NCBI GenBank assembly: GCA_973895155.1
Contig: OZ316894.1
Location: 23,126,001-23,190,000 of the forward strand
Source: Marsupella aquatica
Lineage: Eukaryota; Marchantiophyta
DNA length: 64,000 bases
Direction: 5' to 3'
A program made the translations under genes and the position numbers. Shown piece after piece: positions 25,188-39,267 of the stretch (positions are counted from its first letter, which is position 1; each line of letters starts with the position of its first letter). Below the pieces are notes generated by a model, which saw only the letters and a list, made by a program, of their open reading frames with translations, was not told where the DNA came from and did not search any database.

Positions 25188-26873
25188 TGGCTAGCACTGC
25201 TAGTACGGTAAAGAGCGTAATCTCTCCTTCCTTTTGCCTGCACGTTCTATGGGATACGTGCCCCCTGTTCTATCCCGACTGAGCTCTTAGCTGTGGGTCT
25301 TACTTGACATCTTAGTTGTAAGATGCTAGCACGGTAACGAGCCTTAACTGCTTTTGGCAGCCTGCCCTGCCATCTTCTTAGGGAGGCATGGGGGTGTCCT
25401 CCGCTGCAGCCATTGCCCCTTGTGCGTTTCTTGGTTGTTGGATGCAAGTGGCTCACGCCTTAGTTTCTTGTTTCATTGTGGACGGGATTGTGAAACTTTG
25501 GCCTATCCCCTTAGACTATGTCTGTCATATGAGTGGAGAACTGAGCTCTCCCTTTTGAGGCTCAGCTTTGCCATGCACTATTGCTTCGCTCAGCTTTGCC
25601 GTGCACTATTTGGCAAATGTGAACTCACTTTGAGAAGGAAATATTCCTAAGGAGCGTTTTCTCTGTGGCACTGTCAGCCAATTCGGAGTTTTAGTTGTGA
25701 ATATTAGTTTGGTTTCTCTACCATCGTTCCTGACAATTTGGTGTACCATTTCTAGATATTGAACAATTAAGGAAGTAGCTCGGATAGTAGTAGGCATGAG
25801 GCCAGGAAGACATTGCAGAGGCCATGTACGAACAAGAGGCTTGCTGAAGGCTCTGGGTCGATCAAGCCGGCGAAGGACAGACAATTACTATCACGAACTG
25901 ATAAAGAATAGACTAACTTGGACTTCGAATGCGTTTGATAACTCTTATTCAAGTTGTAGCATTTCTACACATCAACCGAAGTATTCAGAGAGTTCAGTAG
26001 TTATCATTGTCTCCATCTGATTGCTACGGAACTTTGTCACTTAAGTTTCTCAGGGATTCGTTAGTTCTTTCTTCAACGGAAGTACGTGTAAACGTCAAAT
26101 TCCCTTCCACTCAGCAAGTAGTGACTGTCGATTGCGGTTCTCATCTTCGACTTGCGCTTGGTCTAGGCCTGAAGCCCTTCCATTTACAACGGGGTATTGC
26201 TGCGGTACGTGTGTCTCTGTTGCTTCTTTGTTGTTTTTAAAGATGATGTGTTCATGGGTGGATGACATGTCGGGTCAAGTAGTTTCTGGCCATTTTGTGT
26301 ATGCTGGACAACATGCGTCTACCCTATTGATTACAGACTGTCTTTAGCTTTACATTTCGCGATGACATTGTTAACGAATTTTCTGTGTGTACGCTGGAAA
26401 AGAGCGACATGACTATATATAGCACGCGCGTTTGCCAATACACAATCTGTGATGATATTGCTAGAATGTACGTATTGTTAAGAAGTTGTCCGTGCATATT
26501 GATTTCTTTGAAAAAGTCTCAAATACCAGATGTAGTTTGACCTTCCAATTCATTTGAACTAATCTAAACTCTACTCCTTGACATCCAATTGCCAAACCGA
26601 TTTGCCGACTCCTCGGAGGATTCGACTGCCTGGTCATCTCGATCAGTTATGCTTGATGAGTTACTCGAAACATCAACATCACTGACTATCGACGACCCTG
26701 AACAATATTCTTTAATCGGGTATTGGGCCAGTCGCACTCGAGCTAGTCAAACGTAAATTATTGCCCTTTTCGGCCATCGAAGGATCCGAGAACGATCTGG
26801 TCGAATGGATTCGGTAGATGCAGTTGTAGCCCTTATTTCTGGATTGACTTCCAGAACTAGCAGAAACCTGCAG
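25188..26873. other. Gene-free stretch
   Basis: Open frames up to ~98 codons occur on both strands (for example 25354-25650) with no recognisable domain. Nothing else is seen. Confidence 0.5.
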
Positions 26874-26955
26874 TGCTCTCTGCTGCTAAGCAATTACTAG
26901 CAGTACAATTTTAGTGCTCTCTGCTGCTAAGCAATTACTTGCAGTACAATTTTAG
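26874..26955. repeat. 41-bp tandem duplication
   Basis: Copies at 26874-26914 and 26915-26955 share TGCTCTCTGCTGCTAAGC and CAGTACAATTTTAG and differ at one position. Confidence 0.95.
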
Positions 26956-27326
26956 TCTCCACCTTGTCACAAGGTTGAACGATTTTGTCAAAAGTTCTGG
27001 CAGACGAAATTATACAGGGCCGGAAAGACTGACAACTAGGAAGGAACTTATTTTGGTTGGACGATTCCCTCGCGTGACCTCCGAACTCCCGTCTTGGTCT
27101 GCTCGATATTTCAGACTAGCTCATTCTATTACTAGCAGTACAATTTTAGTCTCCACCTTGTCACAAGGTTGAACGATGTTGTCAAAAGTTCTGGCAGAGG
27201 AAATTATACAGGGCCGGAAAGACTGACAACTAGGAAAGAACTTATTTTCAAGAGGTTGGACGATTCCCTCGCGTGACCTCCGAACTCCCGTCTTGGTCTG
27301 CTCGATATTTCACACTAGCTCATTCT
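26934..27326. repeat. ~195-bp tandem duplication, very similar copies
   Basis: Copy 1 is 26934-27127 and copy 2 is 27128-27326. They differ by a handful of substitutions and a ~5-bp insertion in copy 2. The left end overlaps the 41-bp repeat, so the two duplications are nested. Confidence 0.93.
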
Positions 27327-29899
27327 CCCTGCCACAAAAAGAACTTAGAGCATTAACATCGGGACAAACACAAGATTCAAATGAGCTCCAAAGACTGCCG
27401 CATGCCTTTTGAAAATGCCCCCTAAGAATGGGTAACGCTCACTTCAAATAGTCAGTGTTACTAGTATTCCATTTGACGTGACTATCTACACGGAAATAGT
27501 GTCGAGGAATGTGGAAAATATTGTCGAGGAATGTGGAATCCAGATTCGGACTCGATTCGGGATGATTTTTTTAGTGTTCAACACTAGTTGCACTGAACTG
27601 TGCACATCCTTCCTGTGTTTGTGCTGCGGCTACATATCATTGCGCTCCGTCCAACTCCATTCATTTAAGATATATTTTGGTTCTTCGGATTGGGGATGGT
27701 TCCCCGTTTATATGCAAGAATTACCCTTTATTGCCAACTACTCAACCGCAGGATGTCATTCAGCAAGTTTCACATCTAAACTACTACTAATTGGGGTATA
27801 CGAACTACAAATCAGGGTATACATTATTTTTTACGTTAAGAAATGAAAATAAAATAAAATAAAAGAATAAAAGAATAATAGTCTAGCTTAGCGGTACTTC
27901 CTCAAAAGAAAGCTAATTAATGTTTGTGCAGGACACCAGGATGGCACTACTGTAATTATCGCTCTAGTTTGCATTGATAAAAATGCATAACTATTGTTAC
28001 CTCAAAACATGTAATAAATACTCAGTGAGGGCACAGGACGGCACCAATAACTCCCCACATCTGGATCACGGCAAGGGGAAAGCTGGAGCTGAGCACACCA
28101 TGCACCAGACTCTGGTAAGCCAAGGTAAACCATGGAGGGGGTGTAGAATTGAACTAAAAGAAAGCTGACACAGAGCAGGTGGTGTGCACGATTGTTATAT
28201 CCTAACTGGGTGTCGAAACATAATTAGTACATCATACTTGGTTCAAAGGTGAAGTACTCTGGGGTAGCATTCCGTGGCACATGTGAGTACTATAGGGCGG
28301 GGGCTAGAATGTGAGTACTATGGGGCAGGGCCTAGTATAGAGAAAGACATGGCTTGGTCCAGGGACTGTACTTGCAAGTATAGTGGGGAGGATCAAGGGG
28401 AGAAAAGATTCTTTCCCCCTCCATGTTTTGCCATGATTTGTTTTCTTCTTGCTTCTACAGTAAACTCTAGCTAAGTGCACTCTTGGGAAGAGGGACCTGG
28501 CGTGCACTAAACCAGGTGTTGCATGCCTTGATAGGCGCACATCCCATAACAAGTGTCTAATAGATAAGTGTACTTCATTTAGATTCCTTTGTTAATTGTG
28601 TATGCACTATGGACCCCTCTGTGAGTGAGTAGTCAGCCTCGTACCTAGTATCCCTGCCCTAATTCTGTGCCCACACTCCTTAAGTGCATTCTACACTCTA
28701 CTAAGAATGGGCATGCATCTATCAGTAAATGAGATTTCAGGAGTTTATGTGTTTACATGTAAGCGCATACAAACAATTATCAAGGGTAAGCGCTACTAAA
28801 ATTGTCTTTTAGCGAAATGATTTTAGCCCTGTGTGCGCTTGGAAAAACTGCTTAAAAAAATGCTTATCCCATGTTAAGAAAAAGGGAAGAACAAGATGGC
28901 ATGCACTAATTAAGGGTAAGCACTTATGGAGTGTGCGCTTATGGAGTGTGCGCTTAGTCGGAGTTCACTATATTTCTTGCCTTTTTGATTTTATTTCTAG
29001 ATTTTCTCTTTCAACTTAGTTTCTTGAATTAGATAAACAGTAAAATTTGTAAGAGGACCACTCTAAAACTTGGCAGGACTTTGTATTATAGTTTTTGATA
29101 TATGACCCCCATTTCTTGCTAAAACTGACAATTGACCATTGAGATATTGAATTCAACGTCGACAGTAAATAAAGAGATTTGGGCTACCTCTGGGAAACCC
29201 AACAGCCAATTTTTTTCTCCATCCTCATTTGAGGATCTACTCTAGTGGGTGAAAAGGAGCACAATCATGCTCCAACATGTCACTAAATCTCAAAAAAGAA
29301 ATGATGAGATTGCTTCAGTGGGAAGCGACTGTAGTCGAGGACGCGGTTAACGAAAGTTACCACTCTGTCCGTGGTCGGAGTCCGTGTCCACCTGTTGCTC
29401 CACTACGGGAGAGAGCAACCGAGGCTTTCCAACAAAGGCACCGTCCTGTATGGTCCAGACGCTAGCGTGGCGTCCTCCCATTGCCTGTAGTGACACAAAC
29501 CCCCCTCATCACCCCGTGCATTTTAGCGCTCCCGTGGACCAGTGGGACTCCGTGATTGGCTCAAACCCATGGAGAGAAGCAAAAGAAACAGATGTGCAAA
29601 TCCTCTCTATACGAAGCAGAGGAAGGGTTTCAGAGAAACGCACCGCTCTCTCTCTCTGTGTGTCTTTCTTACAGAGAGAGTCGAGAACAACGGAAGACAG
29701 GGAAGAAAGGAAAGAAACCCGACTTCGGAATCGGATTAGGAGGGATTGGAACGGCAGAAAGCTTTGAATCGGAGAATTGCGAAGCGGACCGCAGTTTTAG
29801 CGAGAGAATTGGAATTGGAATTGGAATTGATCGAAACGAAGCCGAGAAGAATTGGTCGACGGACGGTCTTGGAGTTTGTTGGGGTTTGTTGTTCCGGAA
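27327..29899. other. Gene-free stretch ending in the RabGAP promoter and leader
   Basis: No recognisable gene. A GAGTACTATxGGGC unit is duplicated near 28285-28335, and a 15-bp CTTATGGAGTGTGCG unit is duplicated near 28924-28955. From about 29640 the sequence has a CT-rich run and a (GAATTG)4 tract at 29806-29830, presumably in the RabGAP 5' leader. An overlapping 130-codon frame at 29556-29948 is rejected as coding. Confidence 0.55.
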
Positions 29900-32800
29900 A
29901 TGGGAGGAGGGAAGGGTGGAGAAGGGGGAGGGGACAGAGGAGAGATGATGGTGGATGAGACGGAGACGACGACTACCGATTGGGTGGATGATGCCGACTA
30001 TTCCGCTGTGCAGCAGCAGCAGCCTCATCAGCCGCAACCACAGCACCAACCGCAGGAGTGGAATGGGGCATCCGGCTCCAAGTCGACAGTTAAGGTGAGG
30101 AGCCGGTTGAATTGTTTAGTGGAGAGTGGCATTGTTGTTGGTTCTTAGATTGCGTTAGGTGTGATGGCGTGCTTGTGTATCTTTTGAGGTTTTTGCCGAT
30201 GTAGGAGGGGTTCTATGTGAGCCCAGCAGAGGGGATGAGGTAGAAAGATTCTTGGCGGTGGTAAGTTTTCCTAGGACGTGCGCTAACTGTTGAGCATCGG
30301 GTAGCTTGAGAATCGTCTCGACCCAGCTCAATTGGTCCAATTCTCTTGCATGAGACGTCATTGTTGCAACAGCTGGACGTTGAAATTCGCTGTTAGGTTT
30401 TCTATTAGTCGTCGAGACGGAGATATAGTAACCCTCGTTTTGACATTTCACGGAGAAGGAAGTTTTGGCGCACTTATTGCGTGCGGTCACCAGTGTGGAG
30501 GGGGAGCTAATTCACCGCTGGGCATGCCATGGAGTCGATCGTCCGTTTGAATTTAGCACAGCGTCAATCACCGAAAAGTGAGATGTAATCACTGCAATGG
30601 GCATGCCCTTTGAGATAGAGATTTGTCGCCTCTGCAAGTTTACCAAGAATAATTCACGGTTGGGCTGTTTAATTTCTCCGAAGGAACTGTGGATTGAATA
30701 AATGGTCCACAGCCTGGCTACTTGCGCAGGGGCCGGAAAGGATGTGGAGAGAGATCAGCCCTCAAATCTGACTTACCTGTTAAACAGATGCCAAAATGTT
30801 CCTTTGCGTCTGAGCGATTTGTTGTTATTGAAGGGAGGAAGCCGGAGTGTTGTGTCGAAGGAAACGGCTCCTGAGGCAGCAACTAGTGGTGGAATGGAGA
30901 CACCATCGGAGGACTATGAAGTGGTTTATGTAAAGGATAATGTCTCAGTACACCCTACGCAGCATGCTAATGGGAGAATCAGTGGCCGCTTGCGCCTTAT
31001 CAAACAGGGGCCGTCACTATTCATGGTACACATCTTATTCGTTCCCTGATACACCAGTAGTTGTTGTCGTTCTGCGTATCCTAACCTATTGGAATCTTCT
31101 CAAGTCCCAGCCGGCTCCGAATGAGATATGTGTTGAAATGTAAGATGCGAGGAAAGATCTCATTTAGCAGTCTTGTGCTTAAACCAATTATGGTTTTGTG
31201 CAGTTCTAGTTGGCATATGTCTCGTAGCTAAGAGTTACCCTGAGATAATTGGCTGGAAAGATGTTACTGTTAAAAGTACTTTAGGATTGACTTCGTGTGC
31301 CAATGGTTACATTTCGACAAGGCAGGCAGGATCACGTTTAGTGTAACCTGTCTAATTTGGTTGGCTTTCTGAAAGAGACAAGACTCCCGCAATGAGTTTG
31401 GAAAAGCCGCCGCAATTTTTAATAGTATCAAATTTCCTATCAGGTTCACGAATGTATTTGATGACAGTACGTCGTCTGCTCTCCCAATCTGGTCGTCTAA
31501 CTCGTAATCTTTTGTGTTTTTCTAGCAGACCTGGATACCATACGCTCAGGGAGGAGCCTCCAAAGACGGTTCTAGCTTAGTGGAGAATGGTGGGGCCAAG
31601 AACAAAAATATTATGACCAAAGCTGCCGACAGAGGTACTGGCACTTTTTCGCAGTGCGTGGACACTTCTTGCTGTGCTACAAGAAGTGTGTGAGGTTTCT
31701 GCAAATTGGAGTTTGCTGAGAGGTTTGATGTGAACGTTGAGTTATTCCTCTCAAAGATTGCAATGGATTCTTTCTCTACATGGATTTCTTTGCGTTTGTT
31801 TCTTAGCAATTAAATTTCACGTCTCTTGCCCGCACAGATCGAAATTTGTACACCATCCGTGCGATATCATTGGCAGAAATGCGGTCAATTCGGCGTCATA
31901 CTCCGCCACTTGGGTGGCAATACATCATCATTGTATTGCAATCAGGTCTGTACCTGGTCGTTCTGGCAGATTCTCCCGAGACGTGAGTTCAATATTGTTT
32001 CCAATGTTATACGTCTCACAAGAAACTCTTGGATTGGTCTTAATGGAATTGATGCCATGGTGTGCAGGCCTTGCCTTCCCCCCTCTCTATTTTCACAATG
32101 GTGGAGTACGAGAGTTTTTGAATACCCTAAACCTTCATGCTAGTCTTGTAAGGTAAGTGCTATCCAGACTTTTGAAGTGGACCTGAAGAGAGAAATATTC
32201 TTACCCTAGAGTGCTCCATTTATCTACAGTCATCAGCGTACAATAGACCTTACATTGGGATACGCTTTATTGTCCGCCGATATCTTTTGTTCACTGTTGT
32301 TATCTGGTTGGTGTGTACCTCACTGTTTGTATGTATTGCTTACGTGAAATTCGAAGGCGTTTTTTACCCAGTTGTTGTTCATTGACTACCATAGTCTTTG
32401 GTTCCACTCGTATAGTAAATAATGTTTGTTATACTAGTCTATGACAAAGTTTCATCACAATGCCTGCATCGGTATTTTGGAGCCTTGGAGTTGTGATTCG
32501 GTTTCAATTGGTGCAGATGATTAATGCGGTCTTTTACCTTCTTGTGCATGTAGGTCTACAGACGATGCAAACGTTTACCTTGTAAATGACATCCAAGACC
32601 CACTTCAGGTACATCTTATATAGCCTCGTAGGCAAACAGAGTTGGTAGTGGACAGTTTTAGTCAAGCAGTTGGGGACATATTCGAATGTTGGCCTGGTGA
32701 TTTGTGGTTATTTTGCAGGCTGTGCAATTACAAGTATTATGGTCCGCCATGACATTAAATTGGATTGTTGCTTTAAGCCTTTGGCATGGTATTGGTTCAT

Positions 32801-35800
32801 GTGTTGGCATGTTGGTTTGAAATTGCAGAGGAGCCTCACATCTCTAGATTTGACAGTCTCACCAGCACCAAGCCCAGGATCCTCCAGCCAAAACGAGTCA
32901 AAGGCGACCATGCAACAATCTGAAGAGGCATCTCGAGATCTTTCTGTGACTGAGAGAACAAGCTCAGACAGTTCTATTTTAATGCATTCGAGTCGCAGAC
33001 AAAAGGACCCAGCTCGGGACATCTCACTGCAAGTTTTGGAGAAGTTTTCGTTAGTGACGAAATTTGCACGAGATACCACCGCACAGTTGTTTGGTGGTGA
33101 GAGCCGAATGTTGAGCTTTGATAACGTCGAGTTGGATCATGGGCCAGCTCCTAGGCGCTTACAGGACTTAGCAATAGTCTCAACTCTGGTAACTCCTGAA
33201 AATGCGATACAGGACTCATCACCTCCTAAGACCAGTAATGAGGTAAGTTGCATGGCCCGCCCTGGTTACTTGGATCTCGAAGGATTGATGTGTGAAAAAA
33301 CTGAATACATGTGCTCTGTATACTACCTTGTGGTTATAACGATGGCCGTTGCGAATGAGTTTATTAGATTCTATGAAGTTAAGTACTCTAGTTTAGTTTT
33401 TGTGCTAGTCGCAAAATGTATATCCATTTGCTTTATTGTTCTGTATTGCTTTTCATTCCAGCAGCTGAAGGGAGATGAAGAAAAGAAAGAAAATGAACAC
33501 GCATCCAGTAATGTGGGGACTTTTGAGCTCGTGGATGGTAGTCAGGTACTTAGTTCAACCAGGTTATTGTTCTGCTTATCAGGAGTAGATTTCAGTATTT
33601 GCGACTTGTTTAATGGTCAGCAAGTTGTCCTCAGAGCTCTTTTGCCTTCTACAATGAGGCCCATTACTGATGCTAAAATATACTTTTTAAAAATCAGAAT
33701 GAGTCTCCACCTCTGGTATGGGGAAGAGCAAGACCTCCACCGTTGGGTAGCGAAGAGGTGAGACACTGTTCTTCTTTTTGATCATGAAAATGTCCAATGA
33801 CTCATTCAGGTTTCCTTGTCCACGTGTGCTGTTCACTACTCCTGAATTCTCTTTTTTCAAAGAAAGGTTAGGATGTTTAGCTTCTTACTGTGATTTGTTT
33901 CATTTTTAACTGAGCGTAAATCTGCTTGCAGTGGACGAGCTTCATGGACAGTGAAGGTCGGGTGGTTGATCCCAAAGCTCTCAAGAAAAGGATTTTCCGT
34001 GGAGGACTTGAGCCCGGCTTGCGGCCCCAGGTTGCGATCACTTCTCGTTAATTTCTCTTGGGTATACGGGGTGAAAAGAACTGTTGCTTTCTGTTCTGGT
34101 GATGATAACCTGTGCTGTGTGAAACAAATTGCATGTAAATTGTTTCCCAAATGTTAATTGAATTAGACGGTTTAAAATTGGGAGGGCTGCTAATGATAGA
34201 CCATTTGTTTTGGCCAGGTCTGGAAATTTTTACTTGGCTATTTCCGCTTTGACTCGACATATGCTGAGCGGGAGGTTTTGATGATGCAAAAGAGAGAGGA
34301 GTACGCAATTTTAAAAGCGCAATGGCAGGTATCTTTTGTGTTTGTTTCGTTTCATTATTCAGCTGGGGATATGCACAACTATTAAGCTGTCATTTGCTGG
34401 TATCGAAGTTTCTATCTAACTTTTACCATGTATTGCCAGACTGTGTCAGAGGAGCAAGCAAAGCGATTTGCTAAATATCGAGAAAGGAAACATCGCGTTG
34501 AAAAAGATGTGGTAGGTTTTGCCATCACAATGTGACTGGATTAAGAGTTTTTTCACCGCCGGTACATGACGATATGGAAATGATCTGCTTGAAAAATTGT
34601 GAGCATAATCTTTCGAGCTGGGCCTAATTGGGTCAAATTACGGTCATGCAGGTGCGGACAGACAGAGCGTTACCATTCTATGAAGGGGATGACAATATGA
34701 ACGTTACTCTTCTAAGGGATATACTTGTTACATATTCTTTCTACAACTTCGATTTAGGGTACTGCCAGGTGAATATCCGATGGAAATTTCATACGCTACT
34801 TATGAATTTCAAATAGTAAGAAGCTAGCTTCTGTTTCGAGGAACAGCCACCTGTCGCTCTTGTCGACAAATTTTCTTGTATAATGTAACGTTGTGATGTC
34901 AAGTAGATTTGCACCAATCATATTATCCATACCCCTCTGAACAATATCTGCGTGATTTATGAGATGGCTTTGTGGGCTGTGCTGTTTGACAGGGTATGAG
35001 CGATCTCCTGTCTCCAATTCTCTATGTTATTAAGGATGAATCAGAAGCATTCTGGTGTTTTGCTGCGTTGATGGAGCGTATGGCTCCCAATTTCCATCGT
35101 GATCAAAATGGAATGCACTCACAACTTTTGGCCCTATCTAAGGTACATATCCTGATATCCACGGTAGTTAGAGGGCACGACTTTTTTGTGTTTTTCGTAG
35201 TTGGTGGTGTAGGGGGGATGCCTGTTTGTAACTCAATGATTTCCTTTGAATCATTCACGTTACTCTAGCCATAAAATTGATTCGGTGCGCATCAAGGTCG
35301 CTATTCGATGTTGTCATGGCAAGCTTTATCAAGTTTCGAGAATTCAGGTTGTCTGACAAGAAGAATCGGTCGTAGCGGGTATCTCTTAAGGAAGTTGACT
35401 AGATGTCGTCCTTGGAGTCTGTCGTGGTTTACTGTATTTCGAGCAGCCTGTGGTACTTCTGCTCATTGCTTATTGAGAAAATCATAGCTTGGTCTTTTCC
35501 GTTTCTATGTCTGCACTCTGTTGATTTACATCTGGATCTCTTGATGTTTACAGTTGGTGCAATTGCTCGATGGCCCTCTACATGATTATTTCAAGCAAGC
35601 CGATTGTTTAAATTATTTCTTCTGTTTCCGCTGGATTCTCATTCAGTTCAAGAGGTGAGTGACCATAGCTAGGTTTTGATTCTTAAACATTTATATTCTG
35701 GCTACAGAAGTATTCATAATGCTGCAGGTCAGCCTACCTTCTCCCACGATAGTCAATGGAGCCCTTTTCTCGATAGTGAAAATTTTGCGGCCGGAGCTTC

Positions 35801-36343
35801 TAAAGAGAGGAATAAGCCTGCGTGAAAGTTGTTTCCTCGTTACGTCTGCACATATCCTATCGTGGGTTTGACGAAACTGTAGAATGTACTTTTCTTGGGG
35901 TTAACAAAGTGGTTATTGCTAAATGAATTGATTACTTGTTTGCGTCTTCTGGAAGAAAATGAGAGTGGTTAATTTATTGAAGAATGTTTGGAAGTACCTG
36001 AGGATTAGGAGTTGTGCTCACAGTTGATTGTGATTGGAGCAGGGAATTCGATTATGACAACGTGTTAAGACTCTGGGAGGTACTCTGGAGTCATTATTTG
36101 TCAGAGCACTTTCATCTGTATATGTGTGTAGCACTGCTCAAGCGACATCGGCGGAAAATAATGGATGAACAGATGGAATTCGATACCTTGTTAAAGTTCA
36201 TCAATGAGTTGAGTGGGCACATACCATTGGAATCAACACTACGAGATGCGGAAGCTTTGTGTTTGTTTGCAGGTGACAGAGGTGTGGCTTGTATACCTCC
36301 AGGAACGCCGCCTTCTTTGGCAACAATATATCAAAGCCAATAG
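29900..36343 (+). CDS. TBC-domain Rab GTPase-activating protein, TBC1D15/17 type
   Basis: Sixteen coding exons: 29900-30094, 30834-31025, 31529-31634, 31838-31945, 32068-32152, 32554-32608, 32829-33242, 33462-33545, 33698-33757, 33932-34030, 34218-34328, 34440-34511, 34652-34768, 34993-35142, 35554-35654 and 36043-36343. Phase is kept at every junction, giving 749 aa. It stimulates GTP hydrolysis on Rab proteins in membrane traffic. The N-terminal part (about 85-250; HPTQHANGRISGRL, LGWQYIIIVL, FPPLYFHNGGVREFL) matches the DUF3548-type Rab-binding region. A Ser-rich linker (250-345) precedes DPARDISLQVLEKFSLVTKF. The TBC domain covers about 455-675, with the Arg finger VEKDVVR (Arg529) and the Gln finger GYCQ (Gln566), then MSDLLSPILYV, FWCFAALMERM and HYLSEHFHLYMCVALL. 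Both catalytic residues are present, so it should be active. The exon 2 start at 30834 was chosen because the other AG candidates break phase. The terminus IPPGTPPSLA matches plant homologues. Confidence 0.95.
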
Positions 36344-39267
36344 ACATGTGAATATCTTGCTCATTTATCAGCGCCGGTATGGACGAAAGGACCATGATCA
36401 ACAAATGTTCAATAATAGAATTCATCTGTAGCTGCAGTTGTTAGTGTACATAGTGTCATTAAGTTGTATCATGAGTGGAAGCACAATTCCGTTTAGAGGT
36501 TTGAGTCGTCGGTTTTTGGGGGGCACTTGTTAGCTTGGAAATCCCAAGTGGACTATGTGAGAAATTGTATACCCATGGCATGGTATCAAATGCACTCAGA
36601 TTTAAAAATAATCATATACTTCGTCGTTAGAAAATGCCCTGATTTGTTGGCCCTACACAAGGGCCGCAGGGAACCTTCCTCAATGCAGATGTAATTGATT
36701 GTAATCTACCATAGTTTCCTGCAATTCGTTTCCTTTGGCCAACCCAGTTTGAGCCTCAAGGGATATGGGAGAAATTGGACCCAAACTGGACAGAGAATGG
36801 CTTCGTTTACAGTGATTGGAGAAAGGTTGTTTTGTGCTGTGTGGCTTCGTTGAAATTCAATTGTGGAATGGAATATTATCCAACGAATCTGGTACTTGGC
36901 GCTAGAAGCTGATCGTCATCTTCTGGCCTATACATTGGCTTGTAGCTTTGTAGGCTAGGAATGAAGTTGCTTCTTGTGCTTGGATCACTTCAAATGCTTT
37001 ACTGGTGGAGAGTATTCTGAAATTTCGAGCGTGTTCTCTTCTAGCCCACCCGCCTCAGATAGAAATCTTGATTGCGTATTCCTCCGTCACTGAAAGCTCT
37101 TTAATTTGCCTCTATCCTGTTAAAACAGAGCCTTGTTATGCTGAAACAATAATCATCGTCATCTTCTGGCCTCTACATTGGCTTGTAGCTTTGCCTTGCG
37201 CTCCGAAAATGGCGCCAATATCGATTCTGAAGGCAGAGAGCTAAGCAATGTAAAGGAAGTAATAGATTGATAAGTAGTTGTAACTTCAGATGGTTTGGCA
37301 AACCCTCCGGCTACAGACACAACATTTTTACCTCGCAAGGAGGTTGCTATGCGCTGAATGGTTATGAATGTGAATCTAAACATAATTTCAGTTTATATTG
37401 AAATTCACATCTGCCTTGTCAATCCACGAGGAGATTCTTATTATATTCGTTGTCCCAAAACGACTTCTATGCGATGATAATAGATGAATCATTCTGTGTG
37501 ATACAGCCAGGATTATGTGCTGCGATACGCTAGAAGATCAGTCTTTTGCAGCATTGAGGATTATTCATTGATCATCAACCCACGTGAGCTCGTTGAAACA
37601 CCACGTGCAGCATAGTCACAAACTGTATCAAGATGCCCTACTGGCTCCTGTTCATCCAACTGAAAACCCCCTACAGAATGGAATTCGAAGGTATGACTGT
37701 TTCCTACTGTAGTTCTACAATACACTATGTCGAGTGCAAGTATGGGAGTGATAGGGCCACACTCATGGGATGCACGAGGATGACCACGTGGGCTAGTAAT
37801 CATGATTACTCAATCGCCATTTCTTATCAATAGTGATGAGGATTTAATCCGCTCATCTAATTTCACATACTTAGTCATTTGGGCCAATCGTGGTTTATGA
37901 ATGAATTGACATCTGACCATGGCTGAACCATGTTATGTGATTACATTGACCGTCAAGGCCAACGAAAAGAAGCTTCACATGCATAGTAAACCAGTGAACG
38001 ATGGGATGCCTTAGACAAACGACAGATTATATGCAATTAACGACATTCAAGGTTTTAAATAGAAAGTTGAGTTTCTCTCATTTTACCTCGAAAGATTATT
38101 TTCATTCAGAATAAAAACAGAGAAAGCCGAAGCAGCAGGCTCCCCACACAATCATGGATTACAGAGAAGCAAACACATCAAGCACCAGAATCTAGGACAA
38201 TTCCCTCACTCTCTCTCGCCCTGGCTCTCTCCTCGAAGCTCTTGGTATACATAGTCAATATATTGTTGATTACAGTGGTAAAGATCGAGTCATCGACCAT
38301 GGGTTTAACCTGTGGTCCGGCTCTGAAGATGCGTTTCGTCCTGTACAACTATATGGGCCACGAGGAGATTCTCAAGAATGTAAGAGGACCGGATGCTATT
38401 GTTCGGTGGACCACCACTCCAGTAGAGTAGCAGACAGGTCTACAGGACCATTAATTCGAAAAGTGCATCGTTTCTGTCAACAGACCAGCCAGCGGCCATC
38501 GGTGACGACGCTGGACCAAGACTGACACGATTCCTCCACCCTCCATCCAGCCGTCTCCGTATCATTTTCGTTCGTAAAGCTATCAATTAACAGATTCCAA
38601 TTCAGGTACTGTTAAGTTTGGAATCGTCACGGGGCCCTCCACTCCAAACCCCTAGCGTGAGAATCTTGGCGTGCCTTTGTGGTTCCTGTCCAAGAGATTC
38701 ATTACAGTGATGCTAGCTCCCTCACAAAGTTACAATGCATATTATTGGAATCCGGTCAGAACGCAACTGTGCTGTGCTCATACATCAGCTCAGCTTAATT
38801 GGCGGGCAGACGGCCGCCACTGATAGTTTGATACTCGCTCTCTCGCATACGAAAGAGCCAGAGTGAATCACTGGAAAGACCAAACGGAAGGTCGCAACTC
38901 GTGGACTCGAGGGCTGTTGGGGCAGAAATCTCAGAAACTCAGAACTGAGACACAGGGATCGGAAAGGTCCAGGCTCATCAGGCCGGCATGATTTTCCACG
39001 AGACTCAGCATTCGATCCACCGAGTGACTGCTGATGACGTCGAGTTGTGCTCTCTTCTCGGTCTGTGTTGCTGCTGACGCTGCGTTTGTTTCTCCAATTT
39101 ATCGATTGGTGTCTATGTTCGACAGCGTTCTGCATTTTATCTACTAGCCTGAGGACATTCAAGGTTGCCATTCAAGGTTGTGCACAGACTCACCCTGCCA
39201 CCAATCCCCACCTCGTAAACCTCTCATGAATTATTTTGTTTATATGTCTATACATGGATATCAGGCA
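36344..39267. other. RabGAP 3' flank and gene-free stretch
   Basis: Presumed 3' UTR, then no recognisable gene. A ~40-bp segment containing CATTGGCTTGTAGCTTTG occurs at 36911-36950 and again at 37156-37193. Minus-strand open frames at 37561-37803 and 38785-39171 have no recognisable domain. Confidence 0.55.

Noticed and set aside
29556-29948. 130-codon plus-strand frame overlapping the RabGAP start
   Set aside because: Low-complexity translation of a CT-rich and (GAATTG)n leader; the conserved RabGAP exon is in another frame.
30730-30833. Using the upstream AG (CGCAG at 30729) as the start of RabGAP exon 2
   Set aside because: It breaks reading phase with exon 1. The AG at 30833 keeps phase 0.
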